Shown: positions 1-8,092 of the stretch, piece by piece
Layout of the letters: the number at the start of each line of letters is the position of its first letter
How positions within the stretch are numbered: position 1 is the first letter of the stretch
Source: CAXTKD01 sp964244885
Lineage (GTDB): Bacteria > Pseudomonadota > Alphaproteobacteria > Sphingomonadales > Sphingomonadaceae
Direction of reading: 5' to 3'
DNA length: 45,297 nt
NCBI GenBank assembly: GCA_964244885.1
Contig: CAXTKD010000020.1
Coordinates: forward strand, 1-45,297
The notes under the pieces: model-generated
Database searches by the model: none
What the model saw: only the letters and a program-made list of their open reading frames with translations
What the model was told of the DNA's origin: nothing
Position numbers and translations under genes: made by a program

Positions 1-815
1 CCCTTGTTCTCCATCGCGCCGAAGTTGAAGTCGGCGACCGCGACGATGTTGAACACGTCGAGGTCGTACTCGCGGCCGTAGACCTTCTCGTCCCACGCCA
101 TCGCGTTCTTGAGCGCCTCCATGGCGTGCGCGCAGCGCGGCACATCGGCCTCGGCGACCCAGATCGCGAGATCGACCTTGCGCCCCGACATTGTGGTGAA
201 GCCGTCGCGATAGGGGTGGAGCGCGCCCGCGACGACCGCGAACAGATAGCAGGGCTTCGGGAAGGGGTCATGCCAACGCGCCCAGTGCCGGCCATCTTCA
301 AGATCGCCCGAAGCCACGGGGTTCCCGTTCGCCAGCAGGATCGGATAGCGCGTCTTGTCGGCGTTGAGGGTCACCGAATAGGTCGACAGCACGTCGGGCC
401 GATCCGGGAAGAAGGTGATGCGCCGGAAGCCCTGCGCCTCGCATTGCGTGCAGAGATTGCCGCCGGAGGCGTAGAGGCCCATCAGCTTGGTGTTGGTCGC
501 GGGCGACAGCATCACCACGCTTTGCAGCACGGCGCGGTCACCGCTCACGGGCACCACCAACTTGCTAGCCGTGAGCGTGTAGTCGCCCGCACCGAGCACC
601 GAGCCATCGAGCATCAGGTGGAGCAGAGTGAGCTCATCGCAGCCGAGCGTGAGGGGTTCGGCGTGATCGCCGTTTCGCTCCACGGTCAGCCGGGCGGTGA
701 CCTTAGTCGCCGCCTCGTCGAGATCGAAGGTCAGCTCGACAGCCGGTACCCGCCAAAGCGGCGGGCGATAGTCTTCCAGCCGCACGATCTGCGGCGCCCC
801 TTGCGCGTCGGCCAC
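1..815 (-). CDS. pepN: Aminopeptidase N, N-terminal 271 residues (runs off the window)
   Basis: This is the first part of an M1-family zinc aminopeptidase, which removes N-terminal residues from peptides in the cytoplasm. The minus-strand frame is open to the window edge and ends in the exopeptidase motif GAMENKG (final Gly codon cut), about where E. coli PepN has it (near residue 265). The zinc-binding HEXXH motif would lie just beyond base 1. The start is GTG at 815-813, which overlaps the last base of the panB stop (TAGTG); a GGAG about 7 nt upstream, inside panB, supports it. The N-terminal part reads as the beta-rich saddle domain, with blocks such as TFFPDRPDVLSTYSV typical of proteobacterial PepN. 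It is probably translated together with panB. The family call is firm; activity cannot be judged from this fragment. Confidence 0.93.
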   Translation of the reverse strand, partial: MADAQGAPQIVRLEDYRPPLWRVPAVELTFDLDEAATKVTARLTVERNGDHAEPLTLGCDELTLLHLMLDGSVLGAGDYTLTASKLVVPVSGDRAVLQSVVMLSPATNTKLMGLYASGGNLCTQCEAQGFRRITFFPDRPDVLSTYSVTLNADKTRYPILLANGNPVASGDLEDGRHWARWHDPFPKPCYLFAVVAGALHPYRDGFTTMSGRKVDLAIWVAEADVPRCAHAMEALKNAMAWDEKVYGREYDLDVFNIVAVADFNFGAMENK

Positions 816-1672
816 TACTCGACTCCGTACAGATTTTCGTTGGTCGGGAAGCTGCGCGAGCGAACATCCGCCGCATAAGTCCCGGCCGCCGCGGTAATCC
901 TCGCGCCCAAGTCGTCGAACTTCCTCACGAAGCGCGGCACGCGCTCGAACATGCCGAGCATGTCCTCGGCAACCAGCACCTGCCCGTCGCACGCCGCCGA
1001 GGCGCCGATGCCGATCGTCGGGCAGGCGACGGCGCTGGTGATCGCCTTTGCGAGAGGTTCCATCACGCCCTCGACGACGATCGCGAACGCGCCCGCCTCC
1101 GCGATCGCCCCGGCATCACCCAGGATCTTGTCATGCTCGGCCGGCGTCTTGCCGCGCGCGCCGTAGCCGCCGAGCACGTTCACCGCCTGCGGCGTCAGCC
1201 CGACGTGGCCGACCACCGGGATGCCGCGCTCGACGAGAAATTTCACGGTCGGCGCCATCGCCACCCCGCCCTCCAGCTTCACCCCCGCCGCCCCGGTCTC
1301 TTTCAGCACCCGCGACGCGCTGTCGAACGCCGCTTGCGGGCTACCCTCGTAGCTGCCGAACGGCATGTCGACGATCACCACCGAATGGTAGGAACCCCGC
1401 ACCACCGCCGCGCCGTGGGCACACATCATCTCCAGCGTCACCGGAACGGTTGACGGCAGGCCGTAGATCACCTGCCCCAGGCTGTCGCCGACCAGCAGCA
1501 TGTCGCAATGCGCATCGAGCAGCTGCGCCATCCGCGCGGTGTAGGCGGTGAGCATGACGATCGGCTCGCCGCCCTTGCGCCGGGCGATCGTCGGCACCGT
1601 CAGGCGGCGCATCGGCGCGGGCGTCGGGTTGGCGCGGCTGGTCGACGTGTCGAGCGTGAAGGTCGTGGACAT
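815..1672 (-). CDS. panB: 3-methyl-2-oxobutanoate hydroxymethyltransferase
   Basis: PanB transfers a hydroxymethyl group from 5,10-methylene-tetrahydrofolate to 2-oxoisovalerate to give ketopantoate, the first committed step to pantothenate and CoA. The 285-residue length is normal for the family (about 260-285). Visible signatures are the metal- and substrate-binding segments LLVGDSLGQVIYG, VVIVDMPFGSYEGSP and VKLEGG, the VVEGV catalytic-Glu strand, and the PTIGIGAS motif near the C-terminus. A roughly 20-residue Ser/Thr-rich N-terminal extension precedes the barrel (the fold begins near MRRLTVPTI), so translation could also begin at that internal Met. Downstream, pepN overlaps it by one base. 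Upstream, sodB diverges across 78 bp, so each gene must have its promoter there. panC is not in the window. Confidence 0.95.
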   Translation of the reverse strand: MSTTFTLDTSTSRANPTPAPMRRLTVPTIARRKGGEPIVMLTAYTARMAQLLDAHCDMLLVGDSLGQVIYGLPSTVPVTLEMMCAHGAAVVRGSYHSVVIVDMPFGSYEGSPQAAFDSASRVLKETGAAGVKLEGGVAMAPTVKFLVERGIPVVGHVGLTPQAVNVLGGYGARGKTPAEHDKILGDAGAIAEAGAFAIVVEGVMEPLAKAITSAVACPTIGIGASAACDGQVLVAEDMLGMFERVPRFVRKFDDLGARITAAAGTYAADVRSRSFPTNENLYGVE

Positions 1673-1750
1673 GACGAACGCTTAGCAGAGCGCGACGAAG
1701 GGAGGGAGCATCAAAGGGCGCGGCACGTTGAGACGCCGACAGGAGACATC

Positions 1751-2347
1751 ATGACCATCCAGCTTCCCCCCCTTCCCTACGACAAGGCCGCGCTCGAGCC
1801 GCATATCTCGGCGCGCACGCTCGAATTTCACCACGACAAGCATCATGCCGCCTACGTCAAGAAGACCAACGAGCTGATCGCCGGCACGCCGCTTGAGTCC
1901 GCCGATCTCGAGACGATCGTCCGCAAGGCGAAGGCCGAGGGCGAGACAAAGCTGTTCAACCAGTCGGCGCAGGCGTGGAACCACGATTTCCAGTGGCGGT
2001 CGTACAGCCCGACGGGTGGCGGCGCGCCGTCGGGCGCGCTTGCCGAGCGGCTGCAGCGCGACCTCGGCGGGGTGGAAAAATTCGCCGAGGCCTTCAAGAC
2101 TCAGGCGACCGAGCATTTCGCCAGCGGCTGGGCGTGGCTGGTGCTGGACGGCGAGACGCTGAAGATCGCGACCTACCATGATGCCGATACGCCGCTGGTC
2201 CACGGCGTCGTGCCGCTGGTGACGCTCGACCTCTGGGAGCACGCCTATTACCTCGACTACCAGAACCTGCGGCCCGACTATGTCGCGGCGTTCCTGGCGA
2301 GCCTGATCAACTGGGAGTTCGCCACCGCGAACCTCGCCGCAGCCTAG
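1751..2347 (+). CDS. sodB: Superoxide dismutase, Fe/Mn family
   Basis: This enzyme converts superoxide to oxygen and hydrogen peroxide in the cytoplasm. The protein has 198 residues, the usual size. It begins MTIQLPPLPYDKAALEPHIS; the ATG at 1751 follows AGGAG at 1741-1745 with good spacing, which is why longer in-frame versions starting near 1508 are rejected. The four metal ligands are in their family positions: the first His in HHDKHHAAYV, the second in QAWNHDFQW, and the Asp and His of DLWEHAYYLDY. The QAWNH context and overall pattern favour iron, but the metal cannot be settled by eye. Upstream is the divergent panB, and dapF follows with only a few bases or a short gap depending on its start. 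Confidence 0.95.
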   Translation: MTIQLPPLPYDKAALEPHISARTLEFHHDKHHAAYVKKTNELIAGTPLESADLETIVRKAKAEGETKLFNQSAQAWNHDFQWRSYSPTGGGAPSGALAERLQRDLGGVEKFAEAFKTQATEHFASGWAWLVLDGETLKIATYHDADTPLVHGVVPLVTLDLWEHAYYLDYQNLRPDYVAAFLASLINWEFATANLAAA

Positions 2348-2391
2348 CGTCAATGGACAAGCGCGACGGCGGTCCATACATCGCCAGCGCA

Positions 2392-3201
2392 ATGACCATT
2401 CCATTCGTCAAGATGCACGGGCTCGGCAACGACTTCGTGGTGTTCGACGCGCGTGACGGCGCGCTCGCGCTGTCGCGCGGGCAGGTGCGGGCGCTTGCCG
2501 ACCGGCATACCGGAATCGGCTGCGACCAGCTTATCGCGATCGAGCCGCCGCAGAATGGAGGCGATGCCTTCATGCGGATCTGGAACGCCGACGGGGGCGA
2601 GGTTTCGGCCTGCGGCAACGCCACGCGCTGCGTCGCCCAGGTGCTGGGCGGCCGCGCGCGGATCGAAACGCTCGCCGGGACACTGGAGACGGACGCGGCG
2701 GGCGACGGCGCGGTCGTCGATATGGGCCGGCCGTCGTTCGAGTGGGACGCGATCCCGCTCGCCTATGCGATGGACACGCTGGCGATGCCAGTCGGCTGGG
2801 AAGGGCTGGACGCCCCGAGCGCGGTCAATGTCGGCAACCCGCACGTCATCTTCTTCGTCGCCGATCTCGACGCGGTGCCGCTGGAAACCATCGGGCCGGT
2901 GATCGAGATGGACCCGCTGTTTCCCGAGCGAGTCAACGTCAACGTCGCTCAGGTGACGGGCCGCGACCGGATCCGCCTGAAGGTCTGGGAGCGCGGCGCC
3001 GGGCTGACGATGGCGTGCGGCACCGGCGCCTGCGCGACCGCGCTGGCGGCGATGCGGCGCGGGCTGGTCGACCGCTCGGTGACGGTCGAGCTGCCGGGCG
3101 GCGCGTTGGCGATCGAGTGGGCGGCGAACGGCCATGTCCGGATGACGGGGCCGGCGGCGACATCGTTCAGCGGCGTCGTCGACCTGGAGGCATTTGGTTG
3201 A
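2392..3201 (+). CDS. dapF: Diaminopimelate epimerase
   Basis: DapF interconverts LL- and meso-diaminopimelate, giving the cross-linking residue of peptidoglycan and the precursor of lysine. Both catalytic cysteines of the two-base mechanism are present: Cys74 in SACGNATRC and Cys209 in MACGTGACA. The start is set at ATG 2392 (MTIPFVKMHGLGNDF), which matches the usual beginning of the family and gives 269 residues. An in-frame ATG at 2353 would add 13 residues not typical of DapF; neither start has a convincing Shine-Dalgarno sequence. The stop overlaps the TTG start of mtaB by 3 nt within a 4-nt TTGA junction, so the two are probably translationally coupled. asd, which supplies the same pathway, lies at 17966. 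Confidence 0.94.
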   Translation: MTIPFVKMHGLGNDFVVFDARDGALALSRGQVRALADRHTGIGCDQLIAIEPPQNGGDAFMRIWNADGGEVSACGNATRCVAQVLGGRARIETLAGTLETDAAGDGAVVDMGRPSFEWDAIPLAYAMDTLAMPVGWEGLDAPSAVNVGNPHVIFFVADLDAVPLETIGPVIEMDPLFPERVNVNVAQVTGRDRIRLKVWERGAGLTMACGTGACATALAAMRRGLVDRSVTVELPGGALAIEWAANGHVRMTGPAATSFSGVVDLEAFG

Positions 3202-4421
3202 CCGTCCTCGATTTCGGATGTCGGCTCAACATGGTCGAAGGCGCGGTGATGCGCGCCAGTCTCACCGATCCGCGGACGGTGGTGATCAACACCTGCGCGG
3301 TGACCGGCGAAGCGGTGCGTCAGGCGCGGCAGGCGATCCGCCGGGTCAGGCGCGAGCGGCCCGAGGCGCGTATCGTCGTGACGGGATGCGCGGCGCAGAT
3401 CGAGCCGCAGACTTTCGCGGCGATGCCCGAGGTGGACCGGGTGCTCGGCAATGTCGAAAAGCTGGACCCAGGGAATTACCTCGAACTTCCTCTCCCGCAG
3501 GCGGGCGAGGGAAGGATTCGCGTCAACGACATCATGAGCGTGCGCGACACGGCGGGGCATATGCTCGGCGCGTTCGGGGCGCATGCGCGGGCGTTCGTCG
3601 AGGTGCAGACCGGCTGCGATCACCGCTGCACCTTCTGCATCATCCCCTACGGACGCGGCAATTCCCGCTCGGTGCCCGCCGACCTGGTGGTCAAGCGGAT
3701 CAAGGCGCTCGTGGATCAGGGCTTCAACGAGGTCGTGCTGACGGGCGTGGATGTCACGGCCTACGAGGGATCGCTCGGCGTCCTCGTGCAGCGCATCCTC
3801 GCCGAAGCGCCCGACCTGCCGCGCCTGAGGCTGTCGTCGATCGACTCGGTCGAGATCGACCCGGCTTTGCTCGATGCGATCACCGGCGACTCGCGGCTGA
3901 TGCCGCACCTCCACCTGTCGCTGCAGGCGGGTGACGACATGGTGCTGACGCGCATGAAGCGCCGGCACCGGCGCGCGGACTCGCTGCGCTTCGTCGCCGA
4001 GGTCAAGGCGAGGCGGCCCGAGGTGACGATCGGCGCGGACCTCATCGCCGGCTTCCCGACCGAGAGCGATGCGATGTTCGAGAATACGCTGCGGCTGGTT
4101 GACGAGTGCGACATCGTCCACGCGCACATCTTCCCCTATTCGGCGCGGGCCGGGACTCCGGCGGCGCTGATGCCGCAGGTGCCCGTCGCGGTGCGGCGCG
4201 AGCGCGCCTCGCGGCTTCGCGTGGCAAGTACGCGGCGGCGGAGCGCCTGGCTGGCGGGTCAGGTCGGAGCCAGGCAATCGGTGCTGATCGAGACGCCGGA
4301 CGGCTTCGGGCACGGCGAGGGCTTCGCGCCGGTGCGCGTCGATGGAACGCCCAAGCGTGGCAGCATCGTTACCGGCACCGTCGTCGCGCATATCGGCGGC
4401 GAGCTGAGGCTGGCCGCATGA
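3198..4421 (+). CDS. mtaB: tRNA t6A37 methylthiotransferase (MtaB type)
   Basis: This radical-SAM enzyme adds a methylthio group to t6A at position 37 of ANN-decoding tRNAs. The N-terminal UPF0004 domain carries three cluster Cys (C8 in FGCRLN, C33 in INTCAV, C64 in TGCAAQ). The radical-SAM CxxxCxxC is C140, C144, C147 in GCDHRCTFC. The C-terminus has a TRAM-like segment (SVLIETPDGFGHGEGF). The start is inferred as TTG 3198, because GGAGG at 3186-3190 sits 7 nt upstream and the TTGA overlaps the dapF stop; it gives 407 residues. A palindromic repeat has been absorbed in frame at residues about 97-106 (LPLPQAGEGR). It overlaps ftsY by ATGA. TsaE, needed to make the t6A substrate, is encoded at 30639. 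Confidence 0.92.
   Translation: MTVLDFGCRLNMVEGAVMRASLTDPRTVVINTCAVTGEAVRQARQAIRRVRRERPEARIVVTGCAAQIEPQTFAAMPEVDRVLGNVEKLDPGNYLELPLPQAGEGRIRVNDIMSVRDTAGHMLGAFGAHARAFVEVQTGCDHRCTFCIIPYGRGNSRSVPADLVVKRIKALVDQGFNEVVLTGVDVTAYEGSLGVLVQRILAEAPDLPRLRLSSIDSVEIDPALLDAITGDSRLMPHLHLSLQAGDDMVLTRMKRRHRRADSLRFVAEVKARRPEVTIGADLIAGFPTESDAMFENTLRLVDECDIVHAHIFPYSARAGTPAALMPQVPVAVRRERASRLRVASTRRRSAWLAGQVGARQSVLIETPDGFGHGEGFAPVRVDGTPKRGSIVTGTVVAHIGGELRLAA
3486..3514 (+). repeat. Imperfect palindrome inserted in frame within mtaB
   Basis: The left arm starts CTTCCTCTCCCGC (3486-3498) and the right arm is GCGGGCGAGGGAAG (3501-3514). They pair with one mismatch and one bulged base around a 2-nt centre. The segment encodes LPLPQAGEGR, a phrase that recurs in conceptual translations of dispersed alphaproteobacterial palindromes. 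MtaB relatives normally pass from an EKLDP-like strand to a GDIM-like segment without it. I infer a mobile palindromic element that inserted without breaking the frame. Confidence 0.6.
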
Positions 4422-5353
4422 GCCCGGCGCCGCAGGGCTGGCTGGCCAAGCTTCGCTCGGGACTCGGGCGGTCGTCGGAGAAGCTCGGCGGCAACCTCTC
4501 CGGGCTGCTCGGCGGCGGCAAGCTCGACGATGCAATGCTGGAGGGGATCGAGGAGGCGCTGATCGCTTCCGACCTCGGCCCGGCGACGGCGGCGCGCGTT
4601 GTCGCGACGCTGTCGACGGAGAAGCACGACCGGAACGTCACCGAGGCCGAGGTGAAGGCGGTGGTGGCGCGCGAGATCGAGCGCGTGCTGACGCCGGTCG
4701 CGCGGCCGCTGGAGGTCATCGCCTTTCCGCGCCCGCAGGTCATCCTGGTGGTCGGGGTCAACGGCTCGGGCAAGACGACGACGATCGCCAAGCTCGCCAA
4801 TCTGTTCATGGAGCAGGACTACCGCGTCATGCTCGCGGCGGGCGACACCTTCCGCGCGGCGGCGATCGAGCAGTTGCAGATCTGGGGCGAGCGCGCCGGC
4901 GTGCCGGTGATCGCGGGCAAGGTCGGCGGCGACGCGGCGGGGCTGGCGTTCGAGGCGTTGGAAAAGGCACGCGCCGCTGGCACCGACGTGCTGATCGTCG
5001 ACACCGCAGGCCGCCTTCAGAACAAGTCGGGGCTGATGGACGAGCTCGCCAAGATCAAGCGCGTGATGAACAAGTCGATGGCGTCGGCGCCGCACGATGT
5101 CGTGCTGGTGCTGGACGCGACGACCGGGCAGAACGCCCTGAACCAGATCGAGGTGTTCCGCGAGGTCGCGGGCGTCACGGGTCTGGTGATGACCAAGCTG
5201 GACGGCACGGCGCGGGGCGGAATGCTCGTCGCGGCGGCCGAAAAATTCAAGTTGCCGATCCACGCGGTCGGCGTTGGCGAGACCATCGACGACCTTCGCC
5301 CGTTCGAGGCGGGGGCGTTCGCACGGGCGCTTGCCGGGGTGGAGGAAGTCTAG
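4418..5353 (+). CDS. ftsY: Signal recognition particle receptor FtsY
   Basis: FtsY is the membrane-associated SRP GTPase that docks Ffh-ribosome complexes at the SecYEG translocon. The 311-residue protein has the short N-terminal region found in many alphaproteobacteria, lacking the long acidic A domain of E. coli, and then the N and G domains. GTPase motifs are clear: GVNGSGKT at residues 113-120, GDTFRAAAIEQL, DTAGRLQNKSGLM, TKLDGTARGG and the C-terminal GVGETIDDLRPF. The ATG at 4418 overlaps the mtaB stop (ATGA), and the TAG stop overlaps the GTG of the next gene (TAGTG), so it sits in a tightly coupled run with dapF, mtaB and the septation protein. Its partner ffh is at 9967. Confidence 0.97.
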   Translation: MSPAPQGWLAKLRSGLGRSSEKLGGNLSGLLGGGKLDDAMLEGIEEALIASDLGPATAARVVATLSTEKHDRNVTEAEVKAVVAREIERVLTPVARPLEVIAFPRPQVILVVGVNGSGKTTTIAKLANLFMEQDYRVMLAAGDTFRAAAIEQLQIWGERAGVPVIAGKVGGDAAGLAFEALEKARAAGTDVLIVDTAGRLQNKSGLMDELAKIKRVMNKSMASAPHDVVLVLDATTGQNALNQIEVFREVAGVTGLVMTKLDGTARGGMLVAAAEKFKLPIHAVGVGETIDDLRPFEAGAFARALAGVEEV

Positions 5354-5967
5354 TGGCTGAAACGAAACCGATGTCGACGACGACCAAGCTGCTGATCGAC
5401 TTCGGTCCGCTGCTGGTATTCTTCATCGCGAGCATGAAGGCGGTCGGCGGGCCGGACGAGCTGCAGCGCGCGATCACCGCGACCATCGCCTTCATGATCG
5501 CCACCGCGATCTCGATCGTCGTTTCTAAGGTCAAGACCGGCCACGTCTCGGCGATGCTCTGGGTGACCGGGGTGATCGTCCTCGTGTTCGGCGCGCTCAC
5601 CGTTTATCTCCGCGACGAGCGCTTCATCCAGATCAAGCCGAGCGCGGTCTACGCGACCTTCGCCGCCGTGCTGTTCTTCGGCCTGCTCACGGGCCGGCCG
5701 ATCCTGAAGGCGATGCTGGAGGCGGGCTTTCCCGAAATGGCCGACGCCGGCTGGCGCACGCTGACGCGCAACTGGGCGTGGTTCTTCGTCGCGATGACAG
5801 TGCTGAACGAGGTCGTCCGCCGCGAGGTCAGCTTCGACCATTGGGTGCTGTTCAAGGTGTGGGGCGCGACGACGCTGTCCTTCCTGTTCGCGCTGGCGCA
5901 GGCGCCGGTGCTGATGAAGCATGGTGTAGAGCCCGAAGAGACGCCGCCGCCGCCGACGCAGGGCTAG
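5353..5967 (+). CDS. yciB: Inner-membrane septation protein A family (YciB/IspZ)
   Basis: This is a 204-residue polytopic membrane protein of the YciB (intracellular septation protein A) family, linked to cell-envelope synthesis and division; its biochemical role is not established. Signatures are the opening LLIDFGPLLVFFIA, the RPILKAMLE segment, NWAWFFVAMTVLNEVVRR and a final hydrophobic span. About five to six membrane segments are visible. The start is GTG 5353, supported by GGAGG at 5341-5345 seven bases upstream and by the one-base overlap with the ftsY stop. An internal ATG (MSTTTKLL) is the alternative. The ftsY-yciB pairing is common in alphaproteobacteria. Only 3 bp separate its stop from the stop of the convergent gene at 5971. 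Confidence 0.9.
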   Translation: MAETKPMSTTTKLLIDFGPLLVFFIASMKAVGGPDELQRAITATIAFMIATAISIVVSKVKTGHVSAMLWVTGVIVLVFGALTVYLRDERFIQIKPSAVYATFAAVLFFGLLTGRPILKAMLEAGFPEMADAGWRTLTRNWAWFFVAMTVLNEVVRREVSFDHWVLFKVWGATTLSFLFALAQAPVLMKHGVEPEETPPPPTQG

Positions 5968-5970
5968 CCG

Positions 5971-6786
5971 CTACTTCTTCCCGACGTAGTGATAGCCGTC
6001 GACGCGGTTGAGCGCCGACATGTCGACGGTCATCAGGCCGAGCGCCTGGAGGCTGGTGTCGAAGCCGAAGGCGCGGAGAAGCTGGGTGCCGGTCTTCGGC
6101 TCGGGCGCGAAACGGAAGCCCATCGACAGCAGCTTGACCTTGGCGGCGGCGTTGCCGCGCCCGCGGTCGCCGGTCGGCAGTACGATGGTCATCGTCGACA
6201 CGTAAGGCGCGAAGGGGCCGGTCTTCTTCACGACGGCGGTGCCGGTCAGCATCGGCAATGCGCTGTCCGTATCGATGTCGATGTCGGCGCTGCCGATATG
6301 CTTGATCTTCTTGGGGTCGACCTGGAAACGGTAGGTGGCGGTCGCGACGGTGTCGGCGACGCGTTTGGCGTTCGCCGGAATGAGCGGGCGAAGCTCCTCG
6401 TAGGCCGGGAGATTGTCGTTCTCGTCGGTCTGGATCATGCCGCCGTCGTTGCGGCCTTCGCGCAGGTTGAGCTGGCGCTTGGTGCGGGTCGGGGGCGCGC
6501 TGCTGTCCGACAGGACGACCTGTCGGGAACCCTCGGGCTTCGAGGGATCGAACGACACGACGCGCACGGTACGTGTCGCGGGCTTCTCGCGCGCGCCGGT
6601 GGTGAGGCGGCTCCAGGTGTCGCCGACGATGCTGCTTCCGCCGGCGGCGACGCGGGTCGTCGAGACATAGGCCCAGTCGTTCGGCGACCAGGCGCCGCCG
6701 TGAGCGAGGGCGGCATCGAGCAGCGCGTCCGCATGGGCGGGCGCGCCGACGAGGGAAAGCGAGACGACCGAGACACCCAAGCGCAT
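5971..6786 (-). CDS. Secreted protein of unknown function
   Basis: I do not recognise this 271-residue protein. It starts with a signal peptide (hydrophobic core VSVVSLSLVGA, likely cut after APAHA). The mature part is rich in beta-type sequence with no obvious catalytic motif and no cysteine pairs. The ATG at 6786 has GGAG about 7 nt upstream. It lies 34 bp behind the dipeptidase gene on the same strand and could be the last gene of a DUF3667-dipeptidase-unknown operon, but the gap holds a short inverted repeat that might be its own promoter or operator. It is most likely periplasmic or outer-membrane associated. It ends 3 bp from the convergent yciB. Confidence 0.75.
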   Translation of the reverse strand: MRLGVSVVSLSLVGAPAHADALLDAALAHGGAWSPNDWAYVSTTRVAAGGSSIVGDTWSRLTTGAREKPATRTVRVVSFDPSKPEGSRQVVLSDSSAPPTRTKRQLNLREGRNDGGMIQTDENDNLPAYEELRPLIPANAKRVADTVATATYRFQVDPKKIKHIGSADIDIDTDSALPMLTGTAVVKKTGPFAPYVSTMTIVLPTGDRGRGNAAAKVKLLSMGFRFAPEPKTGTQLLRAFGFDTSLQALGLMTVDMSALNRVDGYHYVGKK

Positions 6787-6801
6787 GTTCTTGCTCCAAC
6801 C

Positions 6802-6819
6802 GTATTAGTCACACAATAC
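6802..6819 (-). promoter_or_regulatory. Small inverted repeat before the secreted unknown gene
   Basis: GTATT (6802-6806) and AATAC (6815-6819) form a 5-bp inverted repeat with an 8-bp spacer; TTAG/CTAA just outside (6805-6808 and 6821-6824) adds a second, overlapping repeat. The region is AT-rich compared with its surroundings and lies between the dipeptidase stop and the SD of the next gene. It may be an operator or a promoter; the protein that would bind it is unknown. Confidence 0.3.
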
Positions 6820-6820
6820 A

Positions 6821-8092
6821 CTAAGGTTTGACGGTGTCCATTGCCAAGGTGGCAGTCGACGGCGGTTCGTTTTTGAGGCGCGCTGAGACCGCTTCGGCCC
6901 GCTCCATGACGCGCAGGATGTTGCCGCCGGCGAGCTTGGCGACGTCCGTGTCGGACCAGCCGCGGCGCATCAGCTCGGCGAGAAGCGCGGGATAGGTCTC
7001 GACGCCCTCGAGGCCGTCCGGAACGTCCGAGATGCCGTCGAAGTCGGAGCCGATGCCGACATGGTCGTGGCCGGCGACCCTGGCGATATGCTCGATGTGG
7101 TCGGCGACCTCCGACAGCGTGGCGTGCGGCTCCGGGTGCGCCTTGATCCAGGCGTCGAGCGCCGCCTTGGCGCGCTCAGGCTGGCCGATGTACATCCCGC
7201 CATAGGGCGGCGCGTCGAAGCGCGTCTTCTCGGCCGCCTTGTCGGCGTTCCATTGCGCGACCTTGGCCGAGACGTAGCCCGGCGCGAAATTGGCCATGAC
7301 AATTCCGCCGTTCGCCGCGACCAGCTTCAGCACCTCGTCATCGACATCGCGCGGATGGTCGACCAGCGCCCGGGCCGAGGAGTGCGAGAAGATCACCGGG
7401 GCGCGGGAGACGGCGAGCGCGTCGCGCATCACCTTGGGGCTGACGTGGCTCAGATCGACGAGCAGGCCGATGCGGTTCATCTCGCGCACCACTTCCTTGC
7501 CGAACGGCGTCAGGCCGTCGTGCCTGGGCGCGTCGGTCGCCGAATCGGCCCAGTCGATGGTCAGCGTGTGAGTCAGCGTCATGTAGCTGGCGCCGAGCGC
7601 GCGATAGGTGCGCAAGGCGGCGAGCGAATTGTTGATCTGGTTGCCGCCCTCGACCCCGATCAGCGAGGCGACGCGGCCCGATTTAGCGACGCGGCGGACA
7701 TCGGCTGCGGTCAAGGCGAGCGCGAGGTCGTCCGGGTAGCGCGCCACCAGGCGGTGGACGAGGTCGATCTGCTCGATCGTCGTCTGCACCGCCTCCGGCC
7801 CCTTGATCTCGGGCGGGATCCACACCGACCAGAACTGGCCGCCGACATGGCTGGCATGCATCCGCGCGAAGTCGGTCTGCAGCGGTTTCCCGAACTTGCG
7901 GCTGTCGGCCTTGAGATCGAGCGCGGTCCATTTGTCGCCGTAGTTCTCGCGGAGCGCCCAGGGCAAGTCGTTGTGGCCGTCGATCAGCGGCGTCTTCGCG
8001 AGGACGCGACCGACACGCGCGAGCAGCGCGGGATCGGGCGCGGCGAGCGCCGGCGACGCAAGAAGGAACGCGACGACGAGGAACCGGATCAC
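6821..8092 (-). CDS. Membrane dipeptidase (peptidase M19, renal dipeptidase family)
   Basis: This is a zinc dipeptidase of the amidohydrolase fold with 423 residues and an N-terminal signal peptide (MIRFLVVAFLLASPALA), so it should act in the periplasm or on the cell surface. Family motifs appear in order: LIDGHNDLPW with the first metal ligands, GVEGGNQI with the bridging Glu, LTHT, LLVDLSHVS, FSHSSARAL and GIGSDFDGI. These cover both His/Asp metal sites. The substrate is probably a dipeptide; some members act on D-amino acid dipeptides, but the sequence does not decide. The GTG start at 8092 overlaps the stop of the upstream DUF3667 gene (GTGA), implying translational coupling. Confidence 0.92.
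   Translation of the reverse strand: MIRFLVVAFLLASPALAAPDPALLARVGRVLAKTPLIDGHNDLPWALRENYGDKWTALDLKADSRKFGKPLQTDFARMHASHVGGQFWSVWIPPEIKGPEAVQTTIEQIDLVHRLVARYPDDLALALTAADVRRVAKSGRVASLIGVEGGNQINNSLAALRTYRALGASYMTLTHTLTIDWADSATDAPRHDGLTPFGKEVVREMNRIGLLVDLSHVSPKVMRDALAVSRAPVIFSHSSARALVDHPRDVDDEVLKLVAANGGIVMANFAPGYVSAKVAQWNADKAAEKTRFDAPPYGGMYIGQPERAKAALDAWIKAHPEPHATLSEVADHIEHIARVAGHDHVGIGSDFDGISDVPDGLEGVETYPALLAELMRRGWSDTDVAKLAGGNILRVMERAEAVSARLKNEPPSTATLAMDTVKP

Noticed and set aside
1508..1750. N-terminal extension of sodB from 1508
   Set aside because: The extra 81 residues are Arg/His-rich shadow of panB; the ATG at 1751 has a good SD and the normal family N-terminus.
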